Shown here: positions 18,831 through 28,546 of the stretch, piece by piece | Position numbering within the stretch: position 1 is the stretch's first letter | Layout: every line of letters begins with the position of its first letter | Source of the DNA: Janthinobacterium sp. CG3 | GTDB lineage: Bacteria > Pseudomonadota > Gammaproteobacteria > Burkholderiales > Burkholderiaceae_D | Assembly (NCBI RefSeq): GCF_000344615.1 | Contig: NZ_KB467824.1 | Span: 2,411,962-2,475,961, forward strand | DNA length: 64,000 nucleotides | Direction of reading: 5' to 3' | Translations under genes and position numbers: made by a program | Notes under the pieces: generated by a model | Told to the model about the DNA's origin: nothing | The model's database searches: none | Seen by the model: the letters and a program-made list of their open reading frames with translations, nothing else

Positions 18831-20078
18831 TCAGATCTTACCGAACACCAGGGTACCGTTGGTACCGCCGAAGCCGAACGAGTTCTTCACCGCGATATCG
18901 ATCTTCATATTCCGCGCCGTATTGGCACAGAAGTCAAGATCGCAAGCCGGATCCTGGTTGAAGATGTTGATCGTTGGCGGCGACACCTGGTGGTGCATCG
19001 CCAACACGGTGAATACCGCCTCCAGGCCGCCTGCGCCGCCCAACAAGTGGCCGGTCATCGACTTGGTCGAATTGACCACCAGCTTGCCGGCGTGCTCGCC
19101 GAAGGTGCGCTTGATACCCGCCACCTCGGCAACGTCGCCCTGGGGCGTCGAGGTGCCGTGCGCGTTGACGTAATCGACGCGGTCGCGGTTCACGCCGGCG
19201 TTGGCCAGCGCGTTGATCATCGACTTGCTACCGCCGCTACCGTCTTCCAGCGGCGAGGTCATGTGATAAGCGTCAGCGCTCATCCCAAAACCCAGCAGTT
19301 CGGCGTAGATCTTCGCGCCACGGGCCACCGCGTGCTCGTACTCTTCCAGCACCATGACGCCGGCGCCCTCGCCCAGCACGAAGCCGTCGCGGTCGCGGTC
19401 CCAGGGACGCGACGCCGTCGCCGGATCGTCGTTGCGGGTCGACAAGGCACGGGCCGAGGCGAAACCGCCCAGACCCAGCGGCGACACGGTCGATTCGGCA
19501 CCGCCGGCAATCATGACGTCGGCGTCGCCGTATTCAATCAAGCGGCCGGCCGCGCCAATGCTGTGCAAACCGGTCGTGCAAGCGGTCACGATCGCCAGGT
19601 TCGGGCCCTTCAAACCATATTTGATCGAAAGGTTGCCAGAGATCATGTTAATGATCGAGGCAGGCACGAAAAACGGCGAAATGCGGCGCGGGCCACGCTT
19701 CTCGTACTCGGCCTTGGTGTCTTCGATCAACGGCAAGCCGCCGATGCCCGAGCCGATGATGACGCCGATACGCTCGGCGTTTTCCTCGGTGACGACCAGA
19801 CCGGAGTCTTGCATCGCCTGGATGCCGGCGGCCATGCCGTAATGGATAAAGGTATCCATATGGCGGGCGTCTTTACCGGGGATGTAATCCTCGATATTGA
19901 AGCCTTTGACTTCGCCTGCAAAGTGGGTCGTAAAGGGTTGCGCATCAAACTTGGTGATGCTGGCGATACCCGATTTACCCTCGAGGATTGCGCTCCACGC
20001 CTCGGCAACGGAATTGCCGACAGGTGAAACGCAACCCAGGCCGGTGATAACTACGCGACGGTTTTTAGAACGGCTCAA
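18831..20078 (-). CDS. fabF: 3-oxoacyl-[ACP] synthase II
   Basis: 415 residues. FabF elongates acyl-ACP by Claisen condensation with malonyl-ACP. The Cys-His-His set is visible: Cys in [12 protein letters not shown], His in [11 protein letters not shown] and His in [13 protein letters not shown]. It ends with the C-terminal [11 protein letters not shown]. It is preceded by acpP after a 29-bp gap, as in most proteobacterial fab clusters. Confidence 0.97.
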   Translation of the reverse strand: MSRSKNRRVVITGLGCVSPVGNSVAEAWSAILEGKSGIASITKFDAQPFTTHFAGEVKGFNIEDYIPGKDARHMDTFIHYGMAAGIQAMQDSGLVVTEENAERIGVIIGSGIGGLPLIEDTKAEYEKRGPRRISPFFVPASIINMISGNLSIKYGLKGPNLAIVTACTTGLHSIGAAGRLIEYGDADVMIAGGAESTVSPLGLGGFASARALSTRNDDPATASRPWDRDRDGFVLGEGAGVMVLEEYEHAVARGAKIYAELLGFGMSADAYHMTSPLEDGSGGSKSMINALANAGVNRDRVDYVNAHGTSTPQGDVAEVAGIKRTFGEHAGKLVVNSTKSMTGHLLGGAGGLEAVFTVLAMHHQVSPPTINIFNQDPACDLDFCANTARNMKIDIAVKNSFGFGGTNGTLVFGKI

Positions 20079-20107
20079 GCGATTCTCCTGAAGTCGGTCA
20101 GACAGCT

Positions 20108-20347
20108 TTAGGCCTTGACGTGTGCAGTGGCGTAATCAATCGCCTGTTGCACGGTGGTGATCTTTTCAGCTTGCTCGTCAGGGATTTCCATTTCGAATTC
20201 GTCTTCCAGTGCCATGACCAGTTCGACGGTATCCAGCGAATCAGCGCCGAGGTCATCGACGAACGAGGATTCGATCTTGATGTCTGCTTCAGCTACGCCC
20301 AGTTGCTCAGCGACGATTTTCTTAACGCGTTGTTCGATATCCGACAT
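20108..20347 (-). CDS. acpP: Acyl carrier protein
   Basis: 79 residues, acidic. The phosphopantetheine attachment serine lies in [18 protein letters not shown]. It carries growing acyl chains for FabD, FabG, FabH, FabF and PlsX, all encoded alongside. It is modified by AcpS, encoded at 7689-8084. Lowest GC of the fab genes, as usual for acpP. Confidence 0.98.
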   Translation of the reverse strand: MSDIEQRVKKIVAEQLGVAEADIKIESSFVDDLGADSLDTVELVMALEDEFEMEIPDEQAEKITTVQQAIDYATAHVKA

Positions 20348-20526
20348 GTTATGGCTCCATTGTGTGTGTTACGGAAAGTGCGCGCATTTTATCAGGTTTG
20401 CGCGTTCCAATACTAATTTCGGTGACTGCTGCTAACTCGACCGAACCTGCTGCTAAAAGATGTGATTGCCCGAAAAAGCCCGCCGCCCCCTGCCCGGCGG
20501 AACGGCCGACTAGCCGCGCCGCCGCA

Positions 20527-21273
20527 TCAATTCATATACATGCCGCCATTCACGTGCAGCGTGCTGCCGGTGATATACGCCGCTTGCGGCGACGCCAGGA
20601 AAGCGCAGGCGGCGGCGATATCTTCCGGCGTGCCCAGGCGCGCCAGCGGAATTTGCGTCAGCAAGCTGGCGTGCTGCTCCGCGCTGAGCGCCTTGGTCAT
20701 GTCGGTGTCGATGAAACCGGGGGCAATGCAATTGACGGTGATGTTGCGGCTGCCGATCTCGCGCGCCAGCGCCCGGCTCATGCCCTCGACGCCGGCCTTG
20801 GCCGCCGCGTAGTTCATCTGCCCCGGATTGCCCGACGACGCCACCACCGAGGTGATGCTGATGATGCGGCCGGCCTTGGCCTTCATCATGCCGCGCAACA
20901 CCGCGCGCGACAGGCGCCCGACCGCCGACAGATTGGTCGAGATGACCCTGTCCCATTCCTCGTCCTTCATGCGCATGGCCAGCTGGTCTTGCGTGATGCC
21001 GGCGTTGTTGACCAGGATCGACAGGCTGCCGTAGCTTTTCTGCACGTCGTCGACCACCGCGGCGCAGCGCGCCGGGTCGGTGACGTTGAGCACGACGCCC
21101 TTGCCGCAGTCGGCGCCGATGGCGGCCAGATACTCGGAAATGGCGGCGGCGCCGGCCTCGGTAGTGGCGGTGCCGACCACTTTGGCGCCCTGCCGGGCCA
21201 GTTCCTCGGCGATGGCGCGGCCGATGCCGCGCGAGGCGCCGGTGACCAGGGCAACTTGATTAACTAAATTCAT
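20527..21273 (-). CDS. fabG: 3-oxoacyl-[ACP] reductase
   Basis: 248 residues, short-chain dehydrogenase fold. It reduces 3-ketoacyl-ACP with NADPH. Motifs: VTGASRGIGRAIAEEL for cofactor binding, NNAG, the catalytic Ser in ITSVVASSG, and YAAAK for Tyr and Lys. The C-terminal VNGGMYMN end is typical. It lies between fabD and acpP. Confidence 0.97.
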   Translation of the reverse strand: MNLVNQVALVTGASRGIGRAIAEELARQGAKVVGTATTEAGAAAISEYLAAIGADCGKGVVLNVTDPARCAAVVDDVQKSYGSLSILVNNAGITQDQLAMRMKDEEWDRVISTNLSAVGRLSRAVLRGMMKAKAGRIISITSVVASSGNPGQMNYAAAKAGVEGMSRALAREIGSRNITVNCIAPGFIDTDMTKALSAEQHASLLTQIPLARLGTPEDIAAACAFLASPQAAYITGSTLHVNGGMYMN

Positions 21274-21318
21274 GGATGTCCTTCACTAAATGTGGATACT
21301 GCATCAAGCAGGCGAAAA

Positions 21319-22260
21319 TCAGTTGAGCGATGTCAGCAAGCGTTCCAATGAAGCCTGGTCGACGATGGCGTCGCCGACCAGGGTGGCGTCGATGCGCTTG
21401 GTCAAGCCCATCAGCACCTTGCCCGGGCCGCACTCGACCACCTGGGTGATACCGTCGGCGGCGACCTTCTGCATCGTCTCGACCCAGCGCACCGGACTGG
21501 CGGCCTGGCGCACCAGCGCGTCCTTGATGCCGGCCGGATCGTTGACGACACTGACGTCGACGTTGTTGATCAGGGCGATCCGCGGCGCGTTGAAGTGCAG
21601 TTCGGCCATGTACTCGCGCAAGCGGTCCGAGGCCGGCTTCAGCAGCGACGAATGGAACGGCGCCGACACCGGCAGGCGCATCGCCCGCTTGGCGCCCCTG
21701 GCCTTGGCCAGTTCGCAGGCGCGCTCGACGGCGGCGGTGTGGCCGGCGATGACCACTTGCGCGGGCGCGTTGAAGTTGACCGGTTCGACCACCCAGGCCG
21801 GGTCGGCGGCGACCGCCTCCAGGCAGGCGGCGCGCACGTCGTCGTCGGACAGGCCGAGTACGACGGCCATCGTGCCCTGCCCGACCGGCACCGCCTCCTG
21901 CATCGCCTGGGCGCGGAAGCGCACCAGCGGCAGCGCGTCCTTGAAGGCGATCACGCCGGCGGCCACCAGGGCCGAATATTCGCCCAGGCTGTGGCCGGCG
22001 ACCAGCGTCGGCAGCGCGCCGCCGGCGGCGATCCAGGCGCGGTAGACGGCGACGGCGGCCGTCAGCATCACCGGCTGGGTGTTGGTGGTCAGGTCGAGTT
22101 CTTCTTTCGGACCTTCGGCGATCAGCTTGCCCAGGTCAAACTGCAGCGCGTCGGACGCTTCGGCAACGGTTTGCGCAACCACCGGGTTGCCGGCGAAACC
22201 GTCGAGCATCGCGATTGCCTGCGAACCCTGGCCGGGAAAAACAAATGCAAATTGAGTCAT
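21319..22260 (-). CDS. fabD: Malonyl-CoA-[ACP] transacylase
   Basis: 313 residues from MTQFAFVFPGQGSQ. The open frame reaches 22305, but those codons come from the neighbouring repeat, and a good ribosome site (GGAAAGAG) precedes 22260. FabD loads malonate onto ACP. The catalytic serine lies in VAGHSLGEYSALVA, the GQGSQ loop is at the N-terminus, and the active-site His lies in SAPFHSSLLKPA. Its start is separated from fabH by a hairpin repeat. Confidence 0.96.
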   Translation of the reverse strand: MTQFAFVFPGQGSQAIAMLDGFAGNPVVAQTVAEASDALQFDLGKLIAEGPKEELDLTTNTQPVMLTAAVAVYRAWIAAGGALPTLVAGHSLGEYSALVAAGVIAFKDALPLVRFRAQAMQEAVPVGQGTMAVVLGLSDDDVRAACLEAVAADPAWVVEPVNFNAPAQVVIAGHTAAVERACELAKARGAKRAMRLPVSAPFHSSLLKPASDRLREYMAELHFNAPRIALINNVDVSVVNDPAGIKDALVRQAASPVRWVETMQKVAADGITQVVECGPGKVLMGLTKRIDATLVGDAIVDQASLERLLTSLN

Positions 22261-22279
22261 GCTGGTCTCTTTCCAGTTT

Positions 22280-22335
22280 GGGGACAGACCACGTTTTCCA
22301 AGCAATTTATTGCTTGGAAAACGTGGTCTGTCCCC
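22280..22335. repeat. Perfect 25-bp inverted repeat (GGGGACAGACCACG type) between fabH and fabD
   Basis: Arms 22280-22304 and 22311-22335 are exact complements around a six-base loop. It shares the outer core GGGGACAGACCACG with the element at 7621-7679, but the inner parts differ. It lies 19 bp upstream of the fabD start codon and would put a very stable hairpin in the fab mRNA. Confidence 0.85.
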
Positions 22336-22377
22336 GGTTTTTACATGTGGGCGAGTCCTGGCGGGAACGCCAAAACC

Positions 22378-23364
22378 CTACATCCTCGCCAAGACGGCGC
22401 CCCAGGTGAAGCCGCCGCCTACGCCTTCCATCATCACGTTGTCGCCTTTTTTGACGCGGCCGTCGCGCACGGCGATGTCCAGCGCCAGCGGGATCGAGGC
22501 GGCCGAGGTGTTACCGTGCTGGTCGACGGTGACGACCATTTTTTCCAGCGGCAGGCCGAGCTTCTTGGCGGTGCTGTTCATGATGCGGATGTTGGCCTGG
22601 TGCGGGATCAGCCAGTCGATCTGGTCGGCCGTCATGTTGGCGTGCGCCAGCGCTTCGAGCGCGACTTTTTCCAGCACCGAGACGGCCAGCTTGAACACCG
22701 CCGGGCCGTCCATGTGCAGGAAGGCGCTGCCCGCCACCGCGCCGCCGGCGACGCTGCCCGGCACGCTGAGGATGTGCGACTGGCGCCCGTCGGCGTGCAA
22801 CTTGGCGGCCAGGATGCCCGGCTCGCGCGAGGCCGCCATGACGATCGCGCCGGCGCCGTCGCCGAACAGCACGCAGGTGCCGCGGTCGTCGAAGTTGAGG
22901 ATGCGCGAAAACACTTCGGCGCCGATCACCAGCACGTTTTTGTGCATGCCCGACTTGATGAAGCTGTCGGCGGTGGCGACCGCGTAGACGAAGCCGCTAC
23001 AGACGGCCTGGACGTCGACCGCGGCGCAGTGGTTGGTGATGCCGAGTTTGTTTTGAACGATGCAGGCGGTGCTGGGGAAGCTGCCGAAGAAATCCGGGGT
23101 CGAGCTGGCGACGATGATCAGGTCCAGGTCGTTCGCCTGCAAGCCGGCCATCTGCAGCGCGCTCTTGGCCGCCGCGACGCCCAGGTCGGAGGAGTTTTGC
23201 TCCGGCGCCGCGTAGTGGCGCGCCGAAATGCCGCTGCGCGAGACGATCCACTCGTCCGAGGTTTCAATGCCCTTGGCCGCCAGTTGCTCGGCCAGGTCCT
23301 GGTTGGTCACGCGCCGTTCGGGCAGGTAGCTGCCGGTGCCGATAATTTTGCTGTACAAAGTCAT
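22378..23364 (-). CDS. fabH: 3-oxoacyl-[ACP] synthase III
   Basis: 328 residues. FabH starts fatty-acid synthesis by condensing acetyl-CoA with malonyl-ACP. The catalytic Cys lies in [13 protein letters not shown], the His in [11 protein letters not shown], and the Asn in [12 protein letters not shown]-terminal text [17 protein letters not shown] is typical. It follows plsX with a 15-bp gap. Confidence 0.97.
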   Translation of the reverse strand: MTLYSKIIGTGSYLPERRVTNQDLAEQLAAKGIETSDEWIVSRSGISARHYAAPEQNSSDLGVAAAKSALQMAGLQANDLDLIIVASSTPDFFGSFPSTACIVQNKLGITNHCAAVDVQAVCSGFVYAVATADSFIKSGMHKNVLVIGAEVFSRILNFDDRGTCVLFGDGAGAIVMAASREPGILAAKLHADGRQSHILSVPGSVAGGAVAGSAFLHMDGPAVFKLAVSVLEKVALEALAHANMTADQIDWLIPHQANIRIMNSTAKKLGLPLEKMVVTVDQHGNTSAASIPLALDIAVRDGRVKKGDNVMMEGVGGGFTWGAVLARM

Positions 23365-23379
23365 GCAATTACCCGTCCA

Positions 23380-24438
23380 CTAAATAGTTGAGCTTGGTTC
23401 TTCCTGCGTTGGCATGCGCGGCATCAGCTCGGCGATCATCGTCGACAGGTGCGCTTGCACGTCGTTTTTTGCAGCATCGAAAGCGCGCCGGATGGCCCAC
23501 TCGTACGAATAGGCGTCGGCGCCGCCATGGCTCTTGATGACCAGGCCGCGCAGGCCCAGCAGGCCGGCGCCATTGTAGCGCGACGGATTGAGGCGGTTGG
23601 AAATCGACTTCAACGCGCCGCGGCCGACCAGCGCGCCGAGCATCGTCAGCGGCGTGCGCTTGAACTCGGTGGTGACGACGTTCTTGAAGAAGCGCGCCAT
23701 GCCCTCGACCGCCTTGAGCGTGACGTTGCCGACGAAACCGTCGCAGACGACGATGTCGACCGTGCCCTTGAAGATGTCGTTGCCTTCGACGTTGCCGAAG
23801 AAGTTCAGGGCGCCGCGCTCATGGTCCGCCCGCAACAGCTTGGCCGTTTGCTTGACCACGTCGTTGCCCTTGATGTCCTCGGTGCCGACGTTGAGCAGGC
23901 CGATGGTCGGGCGGGCAATGCCCTCCATGGCGCTGACCAGCACCGAACCCATAATGGCGAACTGGTGCAGATGGTGCGGCTCGCAATCGACGTTCGCGCC
24001 CAGGTCCAGCATGTAGGTCGGGCGGTCTTTTTGGTTCGGCAAGATGCTGCAGATGGCGGGCCGGTCGACCCCGGCCATGGTTTTGAGCACGTAGCGGGAA
24101 ACGGCCATCAAGGCGCCGGTGTTGCCCGCCGAGACGCAGGCCTGGGCCTTGCCGTCCTTGACCAGCTCGATCGCCACGCGCATCGACGAGTCCTTCTTGC
24201 GGCGCAGGGCGACTTCGAGCGGATCGTCCATCGTGATTTGTTCGGAAGCGTGCACAATCGACAAGCGCGGATGCGCGTCGACCTTGTGCCTCTTTAATTC
24301 GGCGCGAATAACGTCCTGCAAACCGACCAGAATCAGTTCAGCCTCGGGTTCGTTACTCAGAAAGGAAATTGCCGCAGGAATGGTGGCGGAGGGACCGTGG
24401 TCGCCGCCCATGCAGTCGATAGAGATTTTGATTGTCAT
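23380..24438 (-). CDS. plsX: Phosphate acyltransferase PlsX
   Basis: 352 residues. PlsX converts acyl-ACP to acyl-phosphate for glycerolipid synthesis, linking the fab genes to membrane lipid production. It starts [19 protein letters not shown] and has [35 protein letters not shown] and [18 protein letters not shown], all typical. It is encoded between rpmF and fabH, the standard order. Confidence 0.97.
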   Translation of the reverse strand: MTIKISIDCMGGDHGPSATIPAAISFLSNEPEAELILVGLQDVIRAELKRHKVDAHPRLSIVHASEQITMDDPLEVALRRKKDSSMRVAIELVKDGKAQACVSAGNTGALMAVSRYVLKTMAGVDRPAICSILPNQKDRPTYMLDLGANVDCEPHHLHQFAIMGSVLVSAMEGIARPTIGLLNVGTEDIKGNDVVKQTAKLLRADHERGALNFFGNVEGNDIFKGTVDIVVCDGFVGNVTLKAVEGMARFFKNVVTTEFKRTPLTMLGALVGRGALKSISNRLNPSRYNGAGLLGLRGLVIKSHGGADAYSYEWAIRRAFDAAKNDVQAHLSTMIAELMPRMPTQEEPSSTI

Positions 24439-24642
24439 TGTTTTGATTCAGTACCGCTGGGGAAGTGCCGCGGCAAGATGACCATACGACTTGGGCGTAT
24501 GCGAAAGCAGGAGCCAGCCAGAGTCAGCGTGATTCAAAATGACGGTATGCAAAAGAGGATTGCAGCCGATGAAAAAGAAAAAACGGCGCCACGTCGAAAA
24601 ACCACGCAACGCCGCTTTCATCTTACCCAACAAAAACGTCGA

Positions 24643-24825
24643 TTACTCGTCGTTTTTGGTTTTGAGCACTTTGCGACCACGATAAAAGCCGTTAGGGCTG
24701 ATATGGTGACGCATGTGTGTTTCGCCAGTAACTGGCTCGACGCTCAATTGCGGCGCGACCAAAAAGTCGTGCGAACGGTGCATGCCGCGCTTGGATGGGG
24801 TTTTCTTGTTCTGTTGAACTGCCAT
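24643..24825 (-). CDS. rpmF: 50S ribosomal protein L32
   Basis: 60 residues starting [20 protein letters not shown], the conserved L32 N-terminus, and containing [15 protein letters not shown]. It heads the plsX-fab block and follows the YceD gene, an arrangement shared by most proteobacteria. A 204-bp gap separates it from plsX. Confidence 0.97.
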   Translation of the reverse strand: MAVQQNKKTPSKRGMHRSHDFLVAPQLSVEPVTGETHMRHHISPNGFYRGRKVLKTKNDE

Positions 24826-25006
24826 GGTAATGACTCCTAATACATAAGTTCTAAAATTTTAGCACAATCGACTAGCAAATACATGCGAATCGAGTATCCC
24901 AGCGGCAAAGTAGTTACTTTACCGACATCGTTTAACACCTACTACATTGCCCTACACACTGCCATACTCGATTACTACACGCGTTTGACACGTTCTTTGT
25001 TGCTAC

Positions 25007-25504
25007 TTATTCTGGTTTAAAGTCTTTCAGACCCGCGAACGGCAACTTCTTTTCCGTCGTGGCCGCGTCGAGCAGGGCCGAATCCGGACAGACCTCGTGC
25101 TTGGGCACCTGCGGCAGCGCCAGCAGGGCCTCGTCTTCGATCAACGCGGCGCCATCCATGGTGCGGCTGCCGACGATGACGTCGATGCTTTCGTCGTTGA
25201 TAATTTCTTCGATTTCATCGGCGTGCTCGTCGTCTTTGGCGAGCACCAGGATGGTCGAGGCGTCAATGTCGTACGCATACGGGCTCAGGCATCGCTGGCA
25301 TTCCAGCTGGACGGTGCCGGTGACGCTCAGCGTCAGCTGCGGATAACCCAGCTTGCTAGTGCCACCGTCGATGCGCCAGGCAAGCGAGCCCGACGAGTCA
25401 GCGCAATCCTTGATCAACCGGGTCATTTCGGCGACAGGCGTGACACCCTCGCGGCTCCCGTTGATGCGACAAAAGTCAAAGGCGTCGATCACAAAAGCAT
25501 TCAT
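25007..25504 (-). CDS. yceD: YceD/DUF177 family protein (23S rRNA accumulation protein)
   Basis: 165 residues. It has the CxxC motif in VQLECQRCLSPYAYDI, an acidic middle (DDEHADEIEEIINDESID) and a C-terminal LPFAGLKDFKPE close to the family ending PFA.L. DUF177 proteins are linked to 23S rRNA accumulation in bacteria and plants. It is encoded upstream of rpmF on the same strand, as usual, and divergent from maf. Confidence 0.93.
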   Translation of the reverse strand: MNAFVIDAFDFCRINGSREGVTPVAEMTRLIKDCADSSGSLAWRIDGGTSKLGYPQLTLSVTGTVQLECQRCLSPYAYDIDASTILVLAKDDEHADEIEEIINDESIDVIVGSRTMDGAALIEDEALLALPQVPKHEVCPDSALLDAATTEKKLPFAGLKDFKPE

Positions 25505-25660
25505 TGGTAGAAAATTTCCCCGGAAAACCTGCGATAATAACAGGGTTTTGATCGCCGAGTCAAAGGCTGAACAGATTATTTCAGTTCCCGGCGCGCAGCC
25601 AGACGCCGAGTTTATGGCATTTTTCCATCCGCGGCAATCTTTGTCGCCACCGAATACGCA

Positions 25661-26269
25661 ATGATACCAACTTCACACCCTTCCCGCTTGATTCTCGCGT
25701 CGACCTCGACCTACCGCAAGGAATTGCTATCCCGCCTGCGCCTGCCCTTCGAGGTGGCCGCGCCCGACCTCGACGAAAGCCCGCTGGCCGGCGAAACGCC
25801 GAGCGCGACGGCGCTGCGCCTGGCGCACGCGAAGGCCGCCGCGGTGCTGGCCAAGACGCCCGGCTGCATCGTCATCGGCTCGGACCAGGTCGCCACGCTG
25901 GACGGCGCGCAGATCGGCAAACCGGGCAACCACGCCAACGCCCTGCTGCAACTGCAAACGATGCGCGGGCGCCGGGTGGTCTTCCACACCGCGCTGTGCG
26001 TACTGGACGGGCGCCACAGCGTACCGCTGGTGCAACTGCAGGACGTCCAGACCATCGTCACGGTGCGCGACCTGCCGGACGCCGAACTGGACGCCTACCT
26101 GCGCATCGAACGGCCATACGACTGCGCCGGCAGCGCCAAGAACGAAGGCCTGGGCATCGCCATCCTGGAAAAAATCGAGAGCACCGACCCGACCGCGCTG
26201 ACCGGCCTGCCGCTGATCGCGCTGACCGGCATGCTGCGCAACGCCGGCCTGGCTTTTTTCGCCGAATAA
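25661..26269 (+). CDS. yceF: Maf-like nucleotide pyrophosphatase (7-methyl-GTP type)
   Basis: 202 residues. Maf proteins hydrolyse modified or non-canonical nucleoside triphosphates. Motifs: LILASTSTYRKELLSRL at the N-terminus (S.S..R), VIGSDQVATLDG with the catalytic Asp, and GSAKNEGLGIAILEKIES. The SxxxYR form instead of SPRR suggests the YceF (m7GTP) branch, as does its position next to yceD and rpmF. It is divergent from yceD across 156 bp. Confidence 0.9.
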   Translation: MIPTSHPSRLILASTSTYRKELLSRLRLPFEVAAPDLDESPLAGETPSATALRLAHAKAAAVLAKTPGCIVIGSDQVATLDGAQIGKPGNHANALLQLQTMRGRRVVFHTALCVLDGRHSVPLVQLQDVQTIVTVRDLPDAELDAYLRIERPYDCAGSAKNEGLGIAILEKIESTDPTALTGLPLIALTGMLRNAGLAFFAE

Positions 26270-26273
26270 GCGC

Positions 26274-26335
26274 CAAACCAAGGGCAGGTGCCGCGCTCGG
26301 GCCAGAGGGTCCGACCCCTTGGCGGCGCCGCCGGC
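26274..26335. repeat. Repeat relative of the GGTC(A/C)GACC type, copy 2 (weak)
   Basis: Between maf and the methylase gene, with GGGTCCGACCCCTTGG and an ACCAAGGGCAGG end that resemble the repeat at 52019. Homology is less complete than for the other two copies. Confidence 0.4.
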
Positions 26336-26364
26336 TTTCACCACGCTATTAGACTGAACACTCC

Positions 26365-27123
26365 ATGACCAACACCACCGGCACTTTGTACCTGATCCCC
26401 AACACCCTCGGCAGCAGCGACGACGCCGACGACGCGCTGGCCCACATCATTCCCGAGAACGTACGGGCGATCACCGCGCGCCTCGACTATTTCGTCGCCG
26501 AAAACGCCAAGACCGCGCGGGCTTTCCTGAAACTGATCGCCATCAAGCATCCGCTCGCCAAGCCGCTGCAGGAGATCGCCATCGCCGAGCTGAACGTCAA
26601 CACGCCGGCGCAGGCGCTGGCGGGCCTGCTGGCGCCGCTGCTGGCCGGCCGGGACGCCGGCCTGGTGTCGGAGGCCGGCGTGCCGGCCGTGGCCGACCCC
26701 GGCGCCGACCTGGTGCGCCTGGCGCACCAGCGCGGCATTACCGTCAAGCCGCTGGTGGGGCCGTCGTCGCTACTGCTGGCCGTCATGGCGAGCGGCCTGA
26801 ACGGCCAAAGCTTCGCCTTCAACGGCTACCTGCCGACCGACGCCGCGCTGCGCGCGAAACGCATCAAGGAACTGGAAAACCGCTCGCGCGGCGAAAAGCA
26901 GACCCAGTTGTTCATCGAGACGCCCTACCGCAACGCGGCGATGCTCGACGCGCTGGTCGGCAACTGCCAGGCCGGCACGCTGATCTGCGTGGCAACCGAC
27001 CTGAGCCTGGAAACGGAGTCGATCAAAACGATGACGGGCGCGCAGTGGAAAGGCCTGCTTGGCGCGGGCAAAACGCCCGACTTCCACAAGAAACCGACGG
27101 TATTCCTGCTGCTGGCGCAGTAG
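26365..27123 (+). CDS. SAM-dependent methyltransferase, tetrapyrrole-methylase fold (RsmI-related)
   Basis: 252 residues. It begins GTLYLIPNTLGSS and contains GLVSEAGVPAVADPGADLVRLAHQ and VKPLVGPSSLLLAVMASGLNGQSFAFNGYLP, the pattern of the RsmI (16S rRNA C1402 2'-O-methylase) relatives. The first motif has IPNTLG rather than ATPIGN, so it is probably the shorter paralogue common in betaproteobacteria rather than RsmI itself. Its target is unknown. It lies downstream of maf, and its stop abuts the stop of the convergent EAL-HDOD gene. Confidence 0.85.
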   Translation: MTNTTGTLYLIPNTLGSSDDADDALAHIIPENVRAITARLDYFVAENAKTARAFLKLIAIKHPLAKPLQEIAIAELNVNTPAQALAGLLAPLLAGRDAGLVSEAGVPAVADPGADLVRLAHQRGITVKPLVGPSSLLLAVMASGLNGQSFAFNGYLPTDAALRAKRIKELENRSRGEKQTQLFIETPYRNAAMLDALVGNCQAGTLICVATDLSLETESIKTMTGAQWKGLLGAGKTPDFHKKPTVFLLLAQ

Positions 27124-28425
27124 TCAATGCGCCAGGCTGACGCCGTCGACATAGTCGTTGACCCACTCGAACGCGGCAATCTGGATCGCATTCAAGTCGG
27201 CGGCCGACAGGCGCAGGCCGCGCAGGATGGCGACCAGCTCCGGGCCGCACTCGGCGTTCTCGACGCGCTCGACCAGGTTCAGCATGCTGCCATAGTCGCC
27301 GCGGCGGAACAGCAAGGCGTCGCGCACCTCGTTTTGCACCTTGACGGTGGCGACGACGTCGCTCATCCGTATTGAGAACAGCGCGTCCATCAGCGACATG
27401 ATGCCGACGGTAAAACCGACGTCGGCGCAATTGCGCTGGCCCGGACGCAACTTTTCCATCATCAGTTCAAGCAGCTTGCCGCGCGTCGTCGCCAGCTGCA
27501 ACAACGGCGACGTGAATTGCTGGGCCGCGCCCGGCTTCACATACAGCAGGATCTGCAGCCAGCGCTGCAACTGGCGCCGGCCCAGCACGATCAGGGCCTG
27601 GCCCAAGGTATCGATGCGCACGCGCGCGCCGACCGCCGGCGTGTTCACCAGGCGCAGCAGGTTCAGGCTGATCAGCGCGTCGTGCTTGATGCAGCGTTCA
27701 AGTTCGACGTTGTCGGCCTCGGCGTTGACCAGGTCGAGCAAACGCAGGATCGCCAGCTCGGACGGGGCGATTTTCTTGCCGCTCAAAATGACAGGGCGGG
27801 CGAAATAATATCCCTGGAAAAATTCAAAGCCCAGCTCCAGGCAGTGCTTGAACTGGGCCAGCGTTTCCACTTTTTCGGCCAACAACTTTTGCTTCGAGCC
27901 GCTCAGCAACAGCGCCAGCGTCGTCAGCGCGTCCGACGGCATGTGCTGGATATCGACCTTGATCACATCGACCAGCGGCGCCAGCTTTTGCACGTCCTCC
28001 GAGGCCGACACCACGTCGTCGAGGGCGAACTTGAAACCGGCCGCCTTCAGCTCGCGCACGCGCGCCAGCACCTCCGGGGTCGCCTTGACGGTTTCCAGGA
28101 TTTCCAGGATAACTTTACTATTCGGAAGAAAACGGATGAAGTCGCTCATCAGAGCGACCGTATCGACATTAATATAGGCCAACTGCCGCCCCACCACCCG
28201 CTCCATACCCAGGTCGGACGCGTGGGCGATCACGGTGGCGGTGGCGGCCGCGTCGTCGACGACGTCGGCGGCATCGCAGTGCGCGTTACGAAACAACAAT
28301 TCGTACGCCACCAGGCGCTGGTCGCGATTCAGGATAGGCTGTCGCGCCAGGAAGAAATGATTGAAAAATGGTTGTCGCACTGGCACCAACGTCGCTGCAT
28401 CGGTCGTCATGGGATACCCCGCCAA
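27124..28425 (-). CDS. EAL-HDOD signalling protein
   Basis: 433 residues (a start at MTTDAATL, codon 6, is equally possible). The N-terminal half is a divergent EAL domain: ARQPILNRDQRLVAYELLFR (about 25-48), FKFALDDVV, VIKVDIQHM, LLAEKVETL and FEFFQGYYFARP. From about 220 it is an HDOD domain (LLRLVNTPAVGARVRIDTLGQALIVLGRR). This architecture (YuxH/CdgJ type) usually lacks c-di-GMP hydrolysis and affects motility or surface behaviour. The EAL signature is degenerate, which supports a non-enzymatic role. Confidence 0.88.
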   Translation of the reverse strand: MAGYPMTTDAATLVPVRQPFFNHFFLARQPILNRDQRLVAYELLFRNAHCDAADVVDDAAATATVIAHASDLGMERVVGRQLAYINVDTVALMSDFIRFLPNSKVILEILETVKATPEVLARVRELKAAGFKFALDDVVSASEDVQKLAPLVDVIKVDIQHMPSDALTTLALLLSGSKQKLLAEKVETLAQFKHCLELGFEFFQGYYFARPVILSGKKIAPSELAILRLLDLVNAEADNVELERCIKHDALISLNLLRLVNTPAVGARVRIDTLGQALIVLGRRQLQRWLQILLYVKPGAAQQFTSPLLQLATTRGKLLELMMEKLRPGQRNCADVGFTVGIMSLMDALFSIRMSDVVATVKVQNEVRDALLFRRGDYGSMLNLVERVENAECGPELVAILRGLRLSAADLNAIQIAAFEWVNDYVDGVSLAH

Positions 28426-28546
28426 CGATAGTCACGCTTGGCCGCATCATGGTTGCAGCTTGACCGGGGGCTGGCGGACTGCGCCCTCCCCTGAGTCAAA
28501 ACTATACGCCACATTAGCGATTTAACAGGTTTCATTGATAAGCGAC

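Noticed and set aside
22261..22305. Longer fabD start
   Set aside because: The extra codons are the inverted repeat. The start at 22260 has a good ribosome site and standard N-terminus.
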